A stretch of 64,000 nucleotides of DNA from Camellia lanceoleosa. Taxonomy: Eukaryota > Streptophyta > Magnoliopsida > Ericales > Theaceae. The notes below the pieces were generated by a model, which saw nothing but the letters and a program-made list of their open reading frames with translations, had not been told where the DNA came from and did not search any database. This document shows, one piece after another, positions 46,346-58,000 of this stretch; the stretch's first letter is position 1; the number at the start of each line of letters is the position of its first letter. The translations under genes and the position numbers were made by a program. Location of the stretch: the NCBI GenBank assembly GCA_025200525.1, contig CM045762.1:124191752-124255751 (forward strand), read 5' to 3'.

Positions 46346-48257
46346 GTCGTGGTATCGACACGCGGCGCTTTGTATATAGTTTGGGACTATGTCAGAGAAA
46401 ACATACCGGAAGGCCGTAGAAGGCAAGGAACTCGAAGGTCCGCTACAACATCCCTGCCATGGAGGCATTCAGCTCCAATGACTGCCGGGTGTACTCAGAG
46501 GAAGCCTGCAAAAGTATTAAATGCATCAATATTTTGTGGAATATCGAATGAACTGAACTGAAATGACAATGCAAGATGCAGAAATAAAGTGGTACATACC
46601 GGAGGCAAGTCAGGAATGCCAGCAAACTTATGACCAGCCGGGGGAGGAGCAAAAGGGATCTGGTAGGTCTCCCCACTCGCCTCAGACACAAGATGGTAGG
46701 CAGAGCGGCCAGCCTGGCCCTCGCCCCTCTCAGACTTCTCCGCCACGAGCTCGAGCTTCGTGACGATTCCCGTCGCTTCCCACCTTCGCCCTGGCCGCCG
46801 GCGCCACAGGTCTCACTCTCTCAACTCGGCGACCACCGCTCAGAGGCCGCATGATGAAGGTCCGGACGTACTCGAGTAATCGCCGCTCGCCGGTTGCTCG
46901 CTTTCTAGCCGATGGTGGTGTAGTCCGCCATTCGCCAGGTGAAACGCCGGTGTCCTCATATGCTCGGAGGATACACCGAGACTATTCGCCAGTAACCCCG
47001 AGGTCTCGACGAAGAAGCGCCGCCAGTACTAAGCCCGATGACGGCCCTCCAGCAAAATCCGGTAACGTGAGGTCTCGATCGCGCCGACAAACCGATCCCG
47101 CACCATCGCTGGCAGAGGAGCCCACGGCTGCCAGGTGATCTGAAATAGAAGTACAGTTTATTGCCTACTGGTATTGCAAATATACAGTGGAAAAGTGAAT
47201 CTTAAATGAACTGCAAGTAAAACATACCTCGGCGGAGGTGATGGTGTCGAAGTAACGGCGGAAGAAGCTAAAAGTGTCTCGTGGCCGCCGTGTGCACCTC
47301 CCGTCATAACGGCGTGAGAAGGGGATGACCAGAGGAGTCTCCGTCTCCCATCGCTCCACTGGGAAAGTAGGCGAAACCCACAACGCAAGGCAGATGTCGA
47401 ACATTTATCGAAAAAAGTGAATATAGAGTAAAGCGTAAATAGCAGAGCAGAGTATGTGTGTGCGGTGTATGTGATACAGCAAGTGTAAAGCAGACTACAA
47501 GCAGGCAATGTGCAGTACGAAGTACATGCAACGTAAATGTAAAGCGAGGAGAAGACGACGTCCCAAGCTCGCCAAGAGCCTCCGAAATCAGCGCCGCCAC
47601 GGAGACGGAACTCATGTACCAGAAGAGTGGCGACGCGCCACCCCTCCATAACGAAAATGTCCTGACGTCCACCAAGGCCGAGTAGGCAGAGAGGCGGTGT
47701 TCGCCCGGGCGAAGAGGGTCGCCCCTAGCAAGAACATCGAAGTCTACAAGATATCGCTTACTGCCGCCGGTCATCGAGCTGCGTCAACAAGAAGAGGTCG
47801 CACCGAATCGCACCTCAAACCAGAGTAGCGCATTTAAACACGACGTGCAAGAGGCGGAGCCGCACTAAGTAAATGGATCTGAGCGGCGGTCCACTCATCC
47901 ATGTCGGTGTCGAAGGGAATCGGATCACCCCCTACCCCGATGCCGGTGAGCACCGAGAAGTCGTAGGGAGTCATCGTCATGTCCCCCGCCGCGGATAGGT
48001 GAAATGAATCGGTGGTGTCCCACCACCTCTCTGCCAGGGCCGCTAGAAGAGCCCTGCAGGCAGTAAGTCGGGTTAGACCCCTGCAAAAGGAACCGAAGCC
48101 CGCCTCGTCCACGATGTGTCGAACCGCCTCGGGAAGCTCCAAGTACCAATCTCGAGCCGCAACATTCCCATACCCGCGGATGGTATGGGAATCTCCCTGT
48201 TTACAAACAAATGGTTGCAAAGCAATATGAAATATACAGTTTTGAGGAAACATGTTA

Positions 48258-48590
48258 AAGTCGATACAAATCTAGCATGCGTGCACATTTTTCAGAATCC
48301 AAATAGATACCGGGTTTCAGTGTACTACGGTGGACTGCGGCCTGTGATGTGTCAGTGTGTTTGCAAGGATCAGCATACAGATATGGTGCATGTGTGCACA
48401 TTTTTTTTTCCAGATTCAAGCAGATATCGGGTTATAGTGTGCCAGTAAGTGAACTACAGCATGTGATGCGTCAGCGTGTTTGAGTGTTTCAATTCAGTAT
48501 AAATCTAGCATGTGTGCAGGTTTTCAGATTCAAATAAGTACCGGGTATCGGTGAGTTTGCAGTGAAATACGGTGTGCCGTGTATATGGGT
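48258..48590. repeat. ~120-bp imperfect repeats in PMD-gene intron 1
   Basis: Three copies with TAGCATG(C/T)GTGCACATTTTTC, AGATTCAAATAGATACCGGG and GTGATG(T/C)GTCAGTGTG phrases, between exon 1 and exon 2. Confidence 0.75.
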
Positions 48591-49324
48591 AATTAAGGCT
48601 AGTGCAGTGTGTGTGCACGTGTCGGTCCTAAAATAGACATCAGTTGTAAGTTTGTCTACGATCAACTACAGTATAGTATATCAGAGCTAAGCAATTAAAG
48701 GTTGTAATCAGCTATGGCGCTGATGCTTACGATTCTACATTGCAAAAGTAAAACAGAGAAAGGGTCACCTTAAGCGCCGAATGAGAGGTGAGAGGCAAAG
48801 CGAAGCTCCGGGTCCAGCCGGTCCGGGCATGAAATGGCGAAGACCATCCGGAGGTAGAACGTGGATTGCCGGGCGGTAGGTCGCCGGATCGAAGAGACGC
48901 TCACTCAGAGGGAGGAGCTCAACCCTGGGGTCCATCTCATGGTCTGGAGGAGTCCCGACAGGTGGAATGTCGTCAGCCATGGCAATGGTAGTGAGAAAAT
49001 GGCCAGAAAAGCCGGAATATGAAAAGTCAACCGAGGAGGTCAACCCCGAGAGGGCCGGAAATGGCCGGAAAAGTCGGAAGGTGAAAAGGCACGGAAAGGA
49101 AGATGAAATCGAGGGGAACAAGTCCCGAAAAGGTGGAAATAGCGAAAGAGGCACCGAAACAAAGTTTTGTTCGGTTCAAAATGTCTGAAACGCGGTGAAC
49201 TTCGCGAATCGGACGACGAAAATGGCGCGAAAGCTCGAAGAAATGAGCAAATGAGGAGGAAAAGAGGCTCTAGAAAGAAAGGGAAAAAGTTTTCGGCGGT
49301 ATGGAAGTGAAGAAATAGGGTTTC

Positions 49325-49510
49325 AAGCCCTATTTTATAAAACCCGAGGCAAAATGGCAAAACTGCCCCTGATCAGCAACTTTTGGCCGGTCGGCACTAT
49401 TTTGTGTCGGTCGGCACAATATTGTGCCGGTGAACATTTTCTGCAGCCGGTGGCCTTCTAATCCAGCCGGTGGCCTTCTAATCCAGCCGGTGGTGTTCCC
49501 AAGTCCTTGT
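49325..49510 (-). promoter_or_regulatory. LTR-like promoter segment upstream of the antisense PMD gene
   Basis: On the minus strand the order is: CACCACCGGCTGG, two GGCCACCGGCTGGATTAGAA units, the perfect palindrome CGGCACAATATTGTGCCG (49412-49429), GTGCCGACCGGCC, GTTGCTGATCAGGGG, GCCATTTTGCC, and TTTTATAAAATAGGGC as a TATA box (about 49332-49342). The LTR U3 on the plus strand has the same order: CACCACCGGC, GGCCACCGGCTGG, CGGCAC..GTGCCG, CATTTTGCCCTG, GATCAC, then a TATA-like box. The start codon of the PMD gene lies about 350 bases downstream. Confidence 0.6.
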
Positions 49511-49817
49511 TTAGGAAAAATGAGTAGTTGTTGGTCTTCATAGCTCAAGAAAGTGCAAGAAAATGCACCCCCGATGCTCAACCGGCCTCCGTTTTGACTT
49601 CGGACCGGTTCATCGTGGCGTAACACTCAAATTCAAGCGAAGACTATATCCTTTTTGTATCCTTTTGTCGTTTATAAAGATTCAAAAGTTGCCCCGTGTG
49701 CGTCGCGCGCATCCATCACATCGTCCGGCGCATCGTATCGCGCAATCTTGCACGTCCCTTGCGACTTGCACCGTTTTGCATTGTCATATGGCATGCGTGT
49801 CATACTTTCATCTTGCA
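49511..49817. other. Internal spacer of the Ogre-like element
   Basis: No gene. Contains GACTTCGGACCGGTTC and a CG-rich stretch (CGTCGCGCGCATCC, GCATCGTATCGCGC). Confidence 0.4.
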
Positions 49818-50016
49818 TTTCATTTTGATCCATGTGAGGTGTACTACCTCACGTGCTTCATTTTGCATTTCATTTTGATCCATGTGAGGTGTACTGCCTC
49901 ACGTGCTTCATTTTGCATTTCATTTTGATCCACGTGAGGTGTACTACCTCACGTGCTTCACTTTGCATTTCGTTTTGATCCATGTGGGGTGTACTACCTC
50001 GCGTGCTTCATCCTGC
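49818..50016 (+). repeat. 50-bp tandem array, four copies
   Basis: Unit CATTTCATTTTGATCCATGT + GAGGTGTACTACCTCACGTG + CTTCATTTTG. Each unit contains a small hairpin GTGAGGT..ACCTCAC. It lies in the 3' region of the retroelement. Confidence 0.95.
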
Positions 50017-50117
50017 ATTTTGTTTTTCATTCTTGCATCTATGAGGGATGCATGCCTCGTCTTGTATCTCATTTTGCGCTTCTTTGCGCTGTCCTGCGCG
50101 CCTCATTGCATTCGTCC

Positions 50118-50990
50118 CACCCGGGTCTGGCGAGACCTTAAACACGCGCGGTCTAGGAGACCTTAAATCCTTGGGAGGTGCAAGACCTTCGGTGCATTAA
50201 GGTGTGCATCTCATTGCATTTGGCATGCATTCCATCGCGCTATTTCGCGCACCTCATCAGTTGCCCACCCGGGTCTGGCGAGACCTTAAACACGCGCGGT
50301 CTAGGAAACCTTAAATCCTCGGGAGGTGCAAGACCTTTGGTGCATTAAGGTGTGCATCTCATTGCATTTGGCATGCATTCCATCGCGCTATTTCGCAAGA
50401 CCTCATCGATTGCCCACGTCCGGCGAGACCTTAAACACGCACAGTCTAGGAGACCTTAAATCCTCGGGAGGTGCAAAACCTTCGGTGCATTAAGATATGC
50501 ACTTCATCGCATTCGGCATGCATCATATCGCACTGTCTTGTGCACTCGCGTTGTCTAACGCATCGTGCTATTTTTATGACGCGCCGCTTTAGCTTACCCT
50601 CATTGCACTTCATTTTCCATCCTTTGAGGCACGCGTACCTCATTGCACGCACGTCTCATTTACCCCATTTGCATCTGCATGCGTGTCTTGTTTGCATCAC
50701 ATTCACTTAAAGTGTTGTGTAATTGATGCCCCACCCGGGTCTGGCGAGACCTTAAACACGCACGGTCTAGGAGACCTTAAATCCTCTAAAGGTGCAAGAC
50801 CTTCGTTGCTTTGGCACACACAATTCATGCATTGTCGTGCATTCGTAAAGCCGCACGTTGGCGCGCATTTTCGAAACATCATGCGTCATGTGCATTTCAA
50901 AAAACAAAAGAAACATACATTGTCATGCATACATTTTGCATCCGGTCTAGGAGACCTTAAATCCTCTGAAGGTGCAATTCCTTCGGTGTT
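50118..50990 (+). repeat. ~158-bp tandem array in the 3' region
   Basis: Units start CACCCGGGTCTGGCGAGACC at 50118, 50276, about 50415 (altered) and 50732, with a partial fifth at 50942. Each holds two GAGACCTTAAA phrases and GGTGCAAGACCTTCGGTGC. Tandem arrays in the 3' untranslated region are known for Tat/Ogre elements and can seed satellites. Confidence 0.92.
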
Positions 50991-51299
50991 TGTCGTGCCC
51001 GAACGACTTTCGGTGGTCTGGTAAAGCCACCTGCCTGTGCTCGCGGTGAGTTCCTAGAAGACCAACTAGGATGGTGAAAACTAGAGTTCGAACGGCTTAT
51101 GCCTAGAACGTAAAGGTTCGAGATTTCCTAGACTAAAGTCTGGTTTAAATACCCAGGGGGTGTACCCTCGGCTTGAAATTTGTATGGAAGCCCCATAGGT
51201 TGAGGTGGCATGTCTGCGCCTCAATTCTGGATACTGAGCCAACCTAGTATATCGCCTTGTTGGTAAGATAGGGAAAACTGCAATTGCAGCCATTGCATC

Positions 51300-51545
51300 A
51301 TACTGCATTGTCATGCATCATTTGTAAATATTGCATATGTCATGCATTGCATTGCATTTCAAAAAAATCCAAAAAAACAAAAAACACATGCATATGTCAT
51401 GCATCATTATCATACTGCATATGTCAGGCATCATTCTAAATATTGCATATGTCATGCATTTCAAAAAAAAAAAACAAAAAAAAACATGCATACGTCATGC
51501 ATTTCATTGTAGTATAGTGCATATGTCACGCATTATCTGTAAATA
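51300..51545 (+). repeat. GCATATGTCATGCATT repeats with A-rich spacers
   Basis: Five to six copies of CATATGTCATGCAT, several followed by TTCAAAAAAA. Confidence 0.85.
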
Positions 51546-52374
51546 CCCATTTCCATTGCATTGTAACTTGCATGCGTCTACTACATCATCCTCCATTTAT
51601 GGCTTGCGCCTTTCCTTGTTGAGCTTGGTCTGGTATGTGCCCTTACTTTTCACGTTGAAGCACGGTTCTGCATGTGTATCGCGCCTACTCCTTGATGAAC
51701 TTGGTTTGAGGTTGCGGCACCTTTTCTGTGTTAGACATGGTTTGTGTCATGGCCCGAACCCGCCCCTAAGGGTTAAGGACATAACCGGCCAGTAATCCTG
51801 GGATTACTTACGGCCTCCGTACAAATCAGACATAACTCATCAGAGTAAAGGGGCCAAACGGAAGTAAAAATTTAAAACTTTGTCCATAGAGCGGTGCTTA
51901 TATGCACGTCAACCAGACCAAACTCATATGCATTAATAACCCACATCAAAAGTATATTAACATAAACTTCTACACAACAGGATCGTCTAAACTGAGCCAA
52001 CCCACAACAGACTACATACAAATGTACACAAACCCTTGCCAACAAAACAAAGTATAATTACATAGCAAAATGGCAAGGAAAAGTCTCGCACGTGAGACAC
52101 GAGGGCTGACTCTCCAAAATCTGGGTTGTTCTACACAGGCTTCACTGAGGCTGGGTCTGGACCTCTCTTGGCTCACCTACAAAGACATGAATGAGTGTGA
52201 GCGATAGCCCAGTGAATAATATCAATTATAGAACTTATGCGACAGGGCGTAAAACAACGTCTTCCAAACGGCCTTGGGCCCAATTCATAATTTTAACAGA
52301 TACATATAACTATACGAAGTTTCAAGTTAAGTGACTGTAGTTCCAAACATTCTGGCCCTTGGCCCATTTAGATT

Positions 52375-52700
52375 TCCATTCATAAAAACGCCTTCGCCCG
52401 ATCATTTATGTCAAAACGGCCTTCGGCCCATTCGTTTATGTCAAAACGGCCTTCGGCCCATTCGTTTATGTCAAAACGGCCTTCGGCCCATTCATTTCTA
52501 TCAAAACGGCCTTCGGCCCATTCATTTATGTCAAAACGGCCTGTGGCCCACTCATTCATGTCAGAACGGCCTTTGGCCCATACATTTGTATCAAAACGAC
52601 CTTTGGTCCATTCATGTTCATCAAAACAACCTTTGGTCCATTCATGCTTAACAAAATGACCTTTGGTCCATTTATGCTTATCAAAACGACCTTGGGTCCA
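52375..52700 (+). repeat. 30-bp tandem array, about eleven copies
   Basis: Unit TCAAAACGGCCTTCGGCCCA + TTCATTTATG, each containing the palindrome GGCCTTCGGCC or GGCCNNNGGCC. Copies degrade toward the right (ACGACCTTTGGTCCA). It gives an open frame with a 10-residue repeat that is not a gene. Confidence 0.97.
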
Positions 52701-53189
52701 CTTATTTATTCATATCAGACTTACGTCCACGATCGCAATTAGCAATTCGTAAAGTTTTAAAGGGAGTAAACATTTGGACATTCACAAGCATTCAAATATC
52801 GATATTACTCACAGTGATCGGCTTGTGTAGTTGCCCGGGAGCTCGACCCTACATATCATGTAACACATGTGAGTCACAATTTGTTCATTCCGTTCATTAA
52901 TTCATACATTCCTCTTTAGGCTTCAATTTTAACTCTTTAACTCAATCACAATGCTCAATGCATGCCTAAGAGTGCTTGCAAGTGAAAGAGAACGGAAAAC
53001 AGAACATAAGATGCAAAAACAGGATTTCAGAAAATAGGGTCCCCTTCGGCGTGGACTTCCCTTCAGCGGACCCTTGGGTCTGCAAAAGTACTGGTTGCCT
53101 ACAATTCCCGCCGAAGCGAATCGGCCGAGCGAACCTTCTTACATAGCTCTCGCCGGCGGGGAACCAGGTCTGCAGAAAATGCTGGGAGC

Positions 53190-53235
53190 TCGATTTCTCC
53201 GCTCGAGCGTCAGTCTCCCCGCTCGAGCGGGACTC
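53190..53235 (+). repeat. CGCTCGAGCG palindromes in the nested solo LTR
   Basis: TCCGCTCGAGCGTCAG and CCCGCTCGAGCGGGAC, same motif as the level-2 LTR at 58815-59060. Confidence 0.85.
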
Positions 53236-54259
53236 AAATTTCTGGAAAATCCAGAACATGTTCTTGAGCTTCAAATCAATTTCCCAGCTACCATTCTTGC
53301 ATGCAAAGGCTCAAATCTCAAATATAATCGTGCTAACATGGTACCAATTCCAATTTACAACATTAGAAAGCTCAATTTCTCAAAATAAATACATGCATGG
53401 CTCAAAGTGCACCAAACCCATTACTAACACAACCATTTCATGCATTCAACTCTTGTACCCTTATAATCTGCACATGCATGTGGTACATTATTCTCAATCT
53501 CAACTTATGTGATAAAGAGATGGTCAAGAACGTGTTCTTTAACTAAAAACTCACATAGATCATGCATTTGGTGCTCAAATATGAAAATTCAAAGCAATTA
53601 CATACATGCATGTAAACATTGACCTTCAATCCAACACATACAATTCAAATTCCTTTCAATTCTCACTCTTGACCATAGATCAACTTTGAATACACAAAAT
53701 TTGCCCATTAAACTCATGGATTACTCACCAAGGAGCTTGATTATCACAATCTATGATCAAATCTTGAATAATCTTCAAGGTTCCCAAGCTTTAAGTTAAA
53801 ATTTGCACAACTCCTCCCCCTTTCTCTCACTAGGGCCGGATCTCCCTCTCTCTCAATGGTATAACTCAGATTTTGAGTTCAATAGAGAAAAAGGGAAGTA
53901 AGTGTTAATGCCCAACAAGCCCCACTAAATCAATATAATAATAATAAAGTAATTGGGCTCCAATTAATCAATTAAATCAGTTTAAATTGCCCAGAATAAA
54001 TTTTCAATTAAGTTTCACCGTAGGCTCTAAAAATTACGCCGATCATAATGGCGTAATCAATTTTGGGTTCTGTGGCCGATAAGGCCCTCAATTTAAATTT
54101 TCAAAGCAGATTGCTCAAACAGATATTCCTACGGTGAACAGATAAAAATACAAAATCACATATATTCTCATAATGGCACATAAAATCATGCTAAACACAT
54201 AATCATACTCAAATTAAGGACCAATTTAGCATATTACGGAACAGGGGTATCACAGTTTG

Positions 54260-55062
54260 TATGTGTGCATGCCTTTCCTAAGCAAGATTTGGTTTGGCTT
54301 GCGTGCCATATCCATTGTACATATTACATTGTGGTGTAATTATTGCGTCCGGCATTAGGATCATTATTCTCTCCCCAGCGGGTCGTTTCTCCACTTATGT
54401 CATTCCACCCAATACTTGTTCTTGTGTCCGTCTACATCACTCATAGTTCAGACATCGTTCTATGGTAGACGGACTTGCTACTTCCATCAATCTACTTGAC
54501 ATTTGTGTGGTTTCGAACCGCTCCGGTTTGAATCATGATTCAATTGCTCTGCATGTAGTTTGCATAGTTTCAATTGCATTGCATATTAGTTGCATTATTC
54601 ATACATCATTTTGTATATATTGCATATCATTTTGCATTTTGCATTTCGCATTGCCATGCATATGGCTAACAACATTGTACCTGTTAAGTTTGCTTTCTTT
54701 GCAGGCACGATATTGTATGTACGGCTCATTTGAGGCCGGTGCAACCGGACGAGCTGCACAGGTATTGTATCCTCCGTGTGAGACGTTTTGAGAATTACAT
54801 AATTCTCTTACATCCTTTCTGCATTGTAGTGTAGATTGGCATATGCTAGCTTATAACTGTTGCATGCGTGCTTCATTACAGCTTTCTTTGCATGATCATA
54901 AGTTATGCTTGGCTTCTTGCATCATCTTGCATTTTGCCCCTGCCTTCGGGAGCATACCTTGTTTTGCCTTGCATGTTTGTCCAAGTCTTCGGCCTTGTCA
55001 AAAATGGGTCGTCTCTGGGCTTTGACATTCACTCCCGTCATTGTTATGACTTTCGAGTTCTG
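54260..55062 (+). other. Last internal part of the Ogre-like element
   Basis: No coding. Repeated TTGCAT/GCATTTTGCAT phrases (54555-54660). Confidence 0.5.
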
Positions 55063-55077
55063 TCAAAGAGGGGCAAC
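55063..55077 (+). other. Polypurine tract
   Basis: CAAAGAGGGGCAAC immediately before the 3' LTR start TGTAGACACC; matches the window's first bases. Confidence 0.75.
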
Positions 55078-58000
55078 TGTAGACACCCCATTTTTGACCG
55101 TCCTCAAGACTTGGACGTCACCGCTTGAACACTTGGTGATTACCCATGTTTGTGTTTGTTTGGAGTTCCCGGAGTTCTCGGCTACGCGCCTTGCCTCAGG
55201 ACCTCCGAACTTGACCGTTTTGTGTCTGGTTTTGCACCAAACACTTGTGTTTTGCCTTGGAGGGGCAGGGAATGCTTTGTGAGGCATCCCCACACACCAC
55301 CGGCAGTGGCTAGAGGCCACCGGCTGGTTGGTGTTGCCATCGGCACTATATTGTGCCGGTCGGCACTATTTTGTGCCGGTCGGCACTCCTTTTGGCAAAA
55401 TGACCATTTTGCCCTGCTGATCACTTTACAGCTGTGTTTGGAGATATTTTCAAACAGCTTTCTTGCACTTGTTTCCCCTCCATACACGTGTATGGAGGGA
55501 TGAGCCCCTTTGGTGACTTAGCTTGTAAGCTTTGTTGCCTATAAGGAGAAGCTCTCTTCTCTTGGCTCAAGGGTTAGAAAAATTGGAGAGTTAGACATTT
55601 TAGGAGAGGGAGAAGCTCTGGTTTTAGGTTAGGTTTTGTATATCTATCCTATCTCTCTCTTTCTCTCTTGTTTTGTACACTAGGTGTTTGTGACTTACTA
55701 TTGCTCACCAACACCTAGTGTTTCACCTTCCTCTTGGAACTGAGGTGCTAAGGGCTTGTTCTTGGTGTTCTTGGCTGGTTTGAAGCTTAAAGAGGCATTA
55801 AGGTCACCATTGTTGGAGTTGATCATCAAGGGTAAGAAACTACCCCTTTTTCCCCCATTCTTGCATTCCATTTTTGCATAGCTTAGAACTGTTTTTGTGC
55901 TTAGTGTTTAACACATAAAAGTTCTGTTTTTTAGTCCTCTTGATAGTTCATTAAGAGTGTTTGGTGGTTTGGGTAGGTTTGACCACCCTTAGACCTTAAA
56001 AAGGGCACTTTTTGTGCCATTTTGTGAGAGATCCGAGACTTTGGTGTTAGGATCTCATGTCCAGAGAAATCTTGAGGAATTTCAGTGGTGAAGATGATGC
56101 CTTGAAGTCCCAAGAAGGAGAGGGCCACCCCCTCTCCTTAATGTCCTTGAAAAGGGCAAGTTTGGCCTCTTGAGAGAGCATAGTGTTTGATTGTGTGTTG
56201 AGCATGTTTGGACTGTTTTTCATGCTTATATTTCCATGATATAACATGATTTTAAGCTGGTTTTAGCACTCCTTGCATGCTTTGCATAGTTGCTTTGTAA
56301 TGCCTTGTTGGTCCCTTAACATGCCTAGGTTGTATGCCCTCATTTCTAGCATGTTTTAGACTTAGATTCATGAAGCTTGTATGCTTATTTTAACATGTTT
56401 TAGCTCTGTCCATAGTTATTTGGGTCAATCTTGGCTTGTATCTTGGGTCCTTTTTGTATTTGGCTTGTTGGCCTTAAGAGCACAAGTGTGTAGTATGCCT
56501 TGCTTGCATCATTTTGATGGTTTGGAACCATTTAGCATGTCATTTCAGTCCCTTTGGTGTGCTTGTATGCTTGCCTTAGTTGCCTCTTTAATGCCTTAAA
56601 AGCATATGTTAATGCTCCATGTATTGGTCATGTTGCATGCCTTTGTGCTTAAGCCTCTTAGATGCCATCTAAGTAGCCATTTGGCTTTGTTTTAACATGC
56701 TAAAACTCTGTTTTAGGTTGTTCAATGCATGCCATATTTGTTTTGCATAAGTGTAGTTCAATGCTTCCATGACTTGCCTCAAGTGTTGAACCTATGTTGC
56801 ATGCATTTGTTTATCTTGCTTAACATGATTTAGCATCATTTCATAGCATGATTTTCAGAGCCTAAATTGCATGCTAGTTGTCCATTGTTGTGCCCCTTTA
56901 AGTGTGCTTAAGGGTTGTTTGTTATGCTTAAGTGTTGGTGCCTTAACTTGTGCATGTGTGCATGTGTGTTTGGTCATCATGATTTAGCATTTTGGCCACT
57001 GTTTTGAGCCTTTTTAGAGTTGCCCAATTCATGTCTAAGTCCATCCTCCATTTGATTCGCATGATTGCCTTGTATGCTTACTTGCACGTTTACATTGTAT
57101 TGCCATATTGCATACTAGTTGACATGCTTAGGACTTCATTGCATTGACATGCATGCTAAGCCTCTTGACCAAGTCATGATAGAGGTTTGGCACCCTTATG
57201 TGTTTGTTTGCATTACATGCATTTGAAATCAAAATTGCACTCTTGGTTCTTTGGGCCATCATGCATCGAAATGCGTGATTGGTGGTCCGAGAACCGAGGC
57301 ACATCTTCCTTTGAGTCAAAAACATGATAAGGAGTGTGTTTGGTGCATACAGGCTTTGAATTACATTGCAATGCAAGTTGTGTCCTCTCATTTGTGAGTT
57401 GCGTGTTCTCGAGCATTTTGTGCCGACCGGCATCATTTAGTGCCGACCGGCGATCATCGAAGCCGATGGATGAATTGATGCGTGGCCACATCCTTCATTC
57501 GGTGGTGTTCTACCATAGCGGTGGTGATCTCCAAAGGCCCAAGGAAGTATTCCCGAGTTTTGGCGATCTTCAGAGGAGGCAAGTAGGGAAAACAGAGGCA
57601 ATCATGCATGGCAAGGCGATTCGAGCGAAGTTCGGGCGTGATGCATCTTGCCCTCTTCCCGAGGCATTTACTGCTTTAATTAACCTAGTTAATTTGTTAA
57701 TTAATTTAGTGAATTTGTAATGTTTAATTAGCTTGCGTAGTTAATTAATCTGTAATATTTATTCGGTCCCTCCGAGTGAGGGCGTAATTGTAATAAGTGT
57801 GGGTGAGTGAGTGTATGTCTTCCAACCCCCACTTCTTTCTTCCCTTTTATTTACTTGCTTATGATGGTAGATTAGGGCACGTTTATATTAGCATACCTTA
57901 TGCAATGCATGCGTGCATCCATGCATTTGTCTGAACATGCACCGGGCTCGGTACATCATACAAACTGCATCGTACTTTCAATTCCAAATTGAATACGTGC

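Larger units (their letters stand above)
45787..48980 (-). pseudogene. Antisense plant mobile domain (PMD) gene, multi-exon, damaged
   Basis: The PMD (MAIN/MAIL1-like, formerly 'aminotransferase-like plant mobile domain') occurs in nuclear proteins and transposon proteins; it has no proven enzyme activity. Exon 1 (48980-48769) starts MADDIPPVGTPP and ends at a GTGACC donor. Exon 2 (from 48196, acceptor AAACAG) holds the domain start: VRHIVDEAGFGSF, ALAERWWDTTDSFHL, MTMTPYDFSVLTGIGVGGDP. Further blocks: SALVDVRTFSLWRG and FGGSWRAWDVVF in different frames (47510-47690), IPFSRRYDGRCTRRPRDTF and FRRYFDTITSAEV ending at a GTATGT donor (47228-47400), ITWQPWAPLPAMVRDRF (about 47090-47140), SAYHLVSEASGETYQIPF (46640-46710), ASSEYTRQSLELNASM then a stop (46440-46510), and an acidic Ser/Glu/Asp-rich tail to about 45795. 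Frameshifts, a phase mismatch between exons 1 and 2, and stops make it a pseudogene here. Antisense extra genes of this class are known from Tat/Ogre-type elements. Confidence 0.8.
51745..54254 (-). mobile_element. Tekay-like solo LTR nested in the Ogre-like element (level 4)
   Basis: 2510 bp, plus-strand termini TGTCATGGCCC...GGTATCACA, flanked by perfect TSD GTTTG (51740-51744, 54255-54259). Sense is minus: TGTGATACCCCTG at 54254 and GGGCCATGACA at 51745. On the minus strand CTCATTCATGTCTTTGTAGG lies near the 3' end, as in Tekay/Del-type LTRs. It carries a 30-bp tandem array (52375-52700) and CGCTCGAGCG motifs (53196-53230). No internal region. Confidence 0.93.

Noticed and set aside
49860..50166. 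Open frames across the 50-bp array
   Set aside because: Frames persist through repetition only; composition is repeat-driven and there is no start context or domain.
52331..52659. Open frames encoding ten-residue repeats
   Set aside because: They are by-products of a 30-bp tandem array (length divisible by three) within a solo LTR.
52375..52700. CRISPR-like regular repeats
   Set aside because: The units are contiguous with no spacers, and the DNA is plant nuclear.
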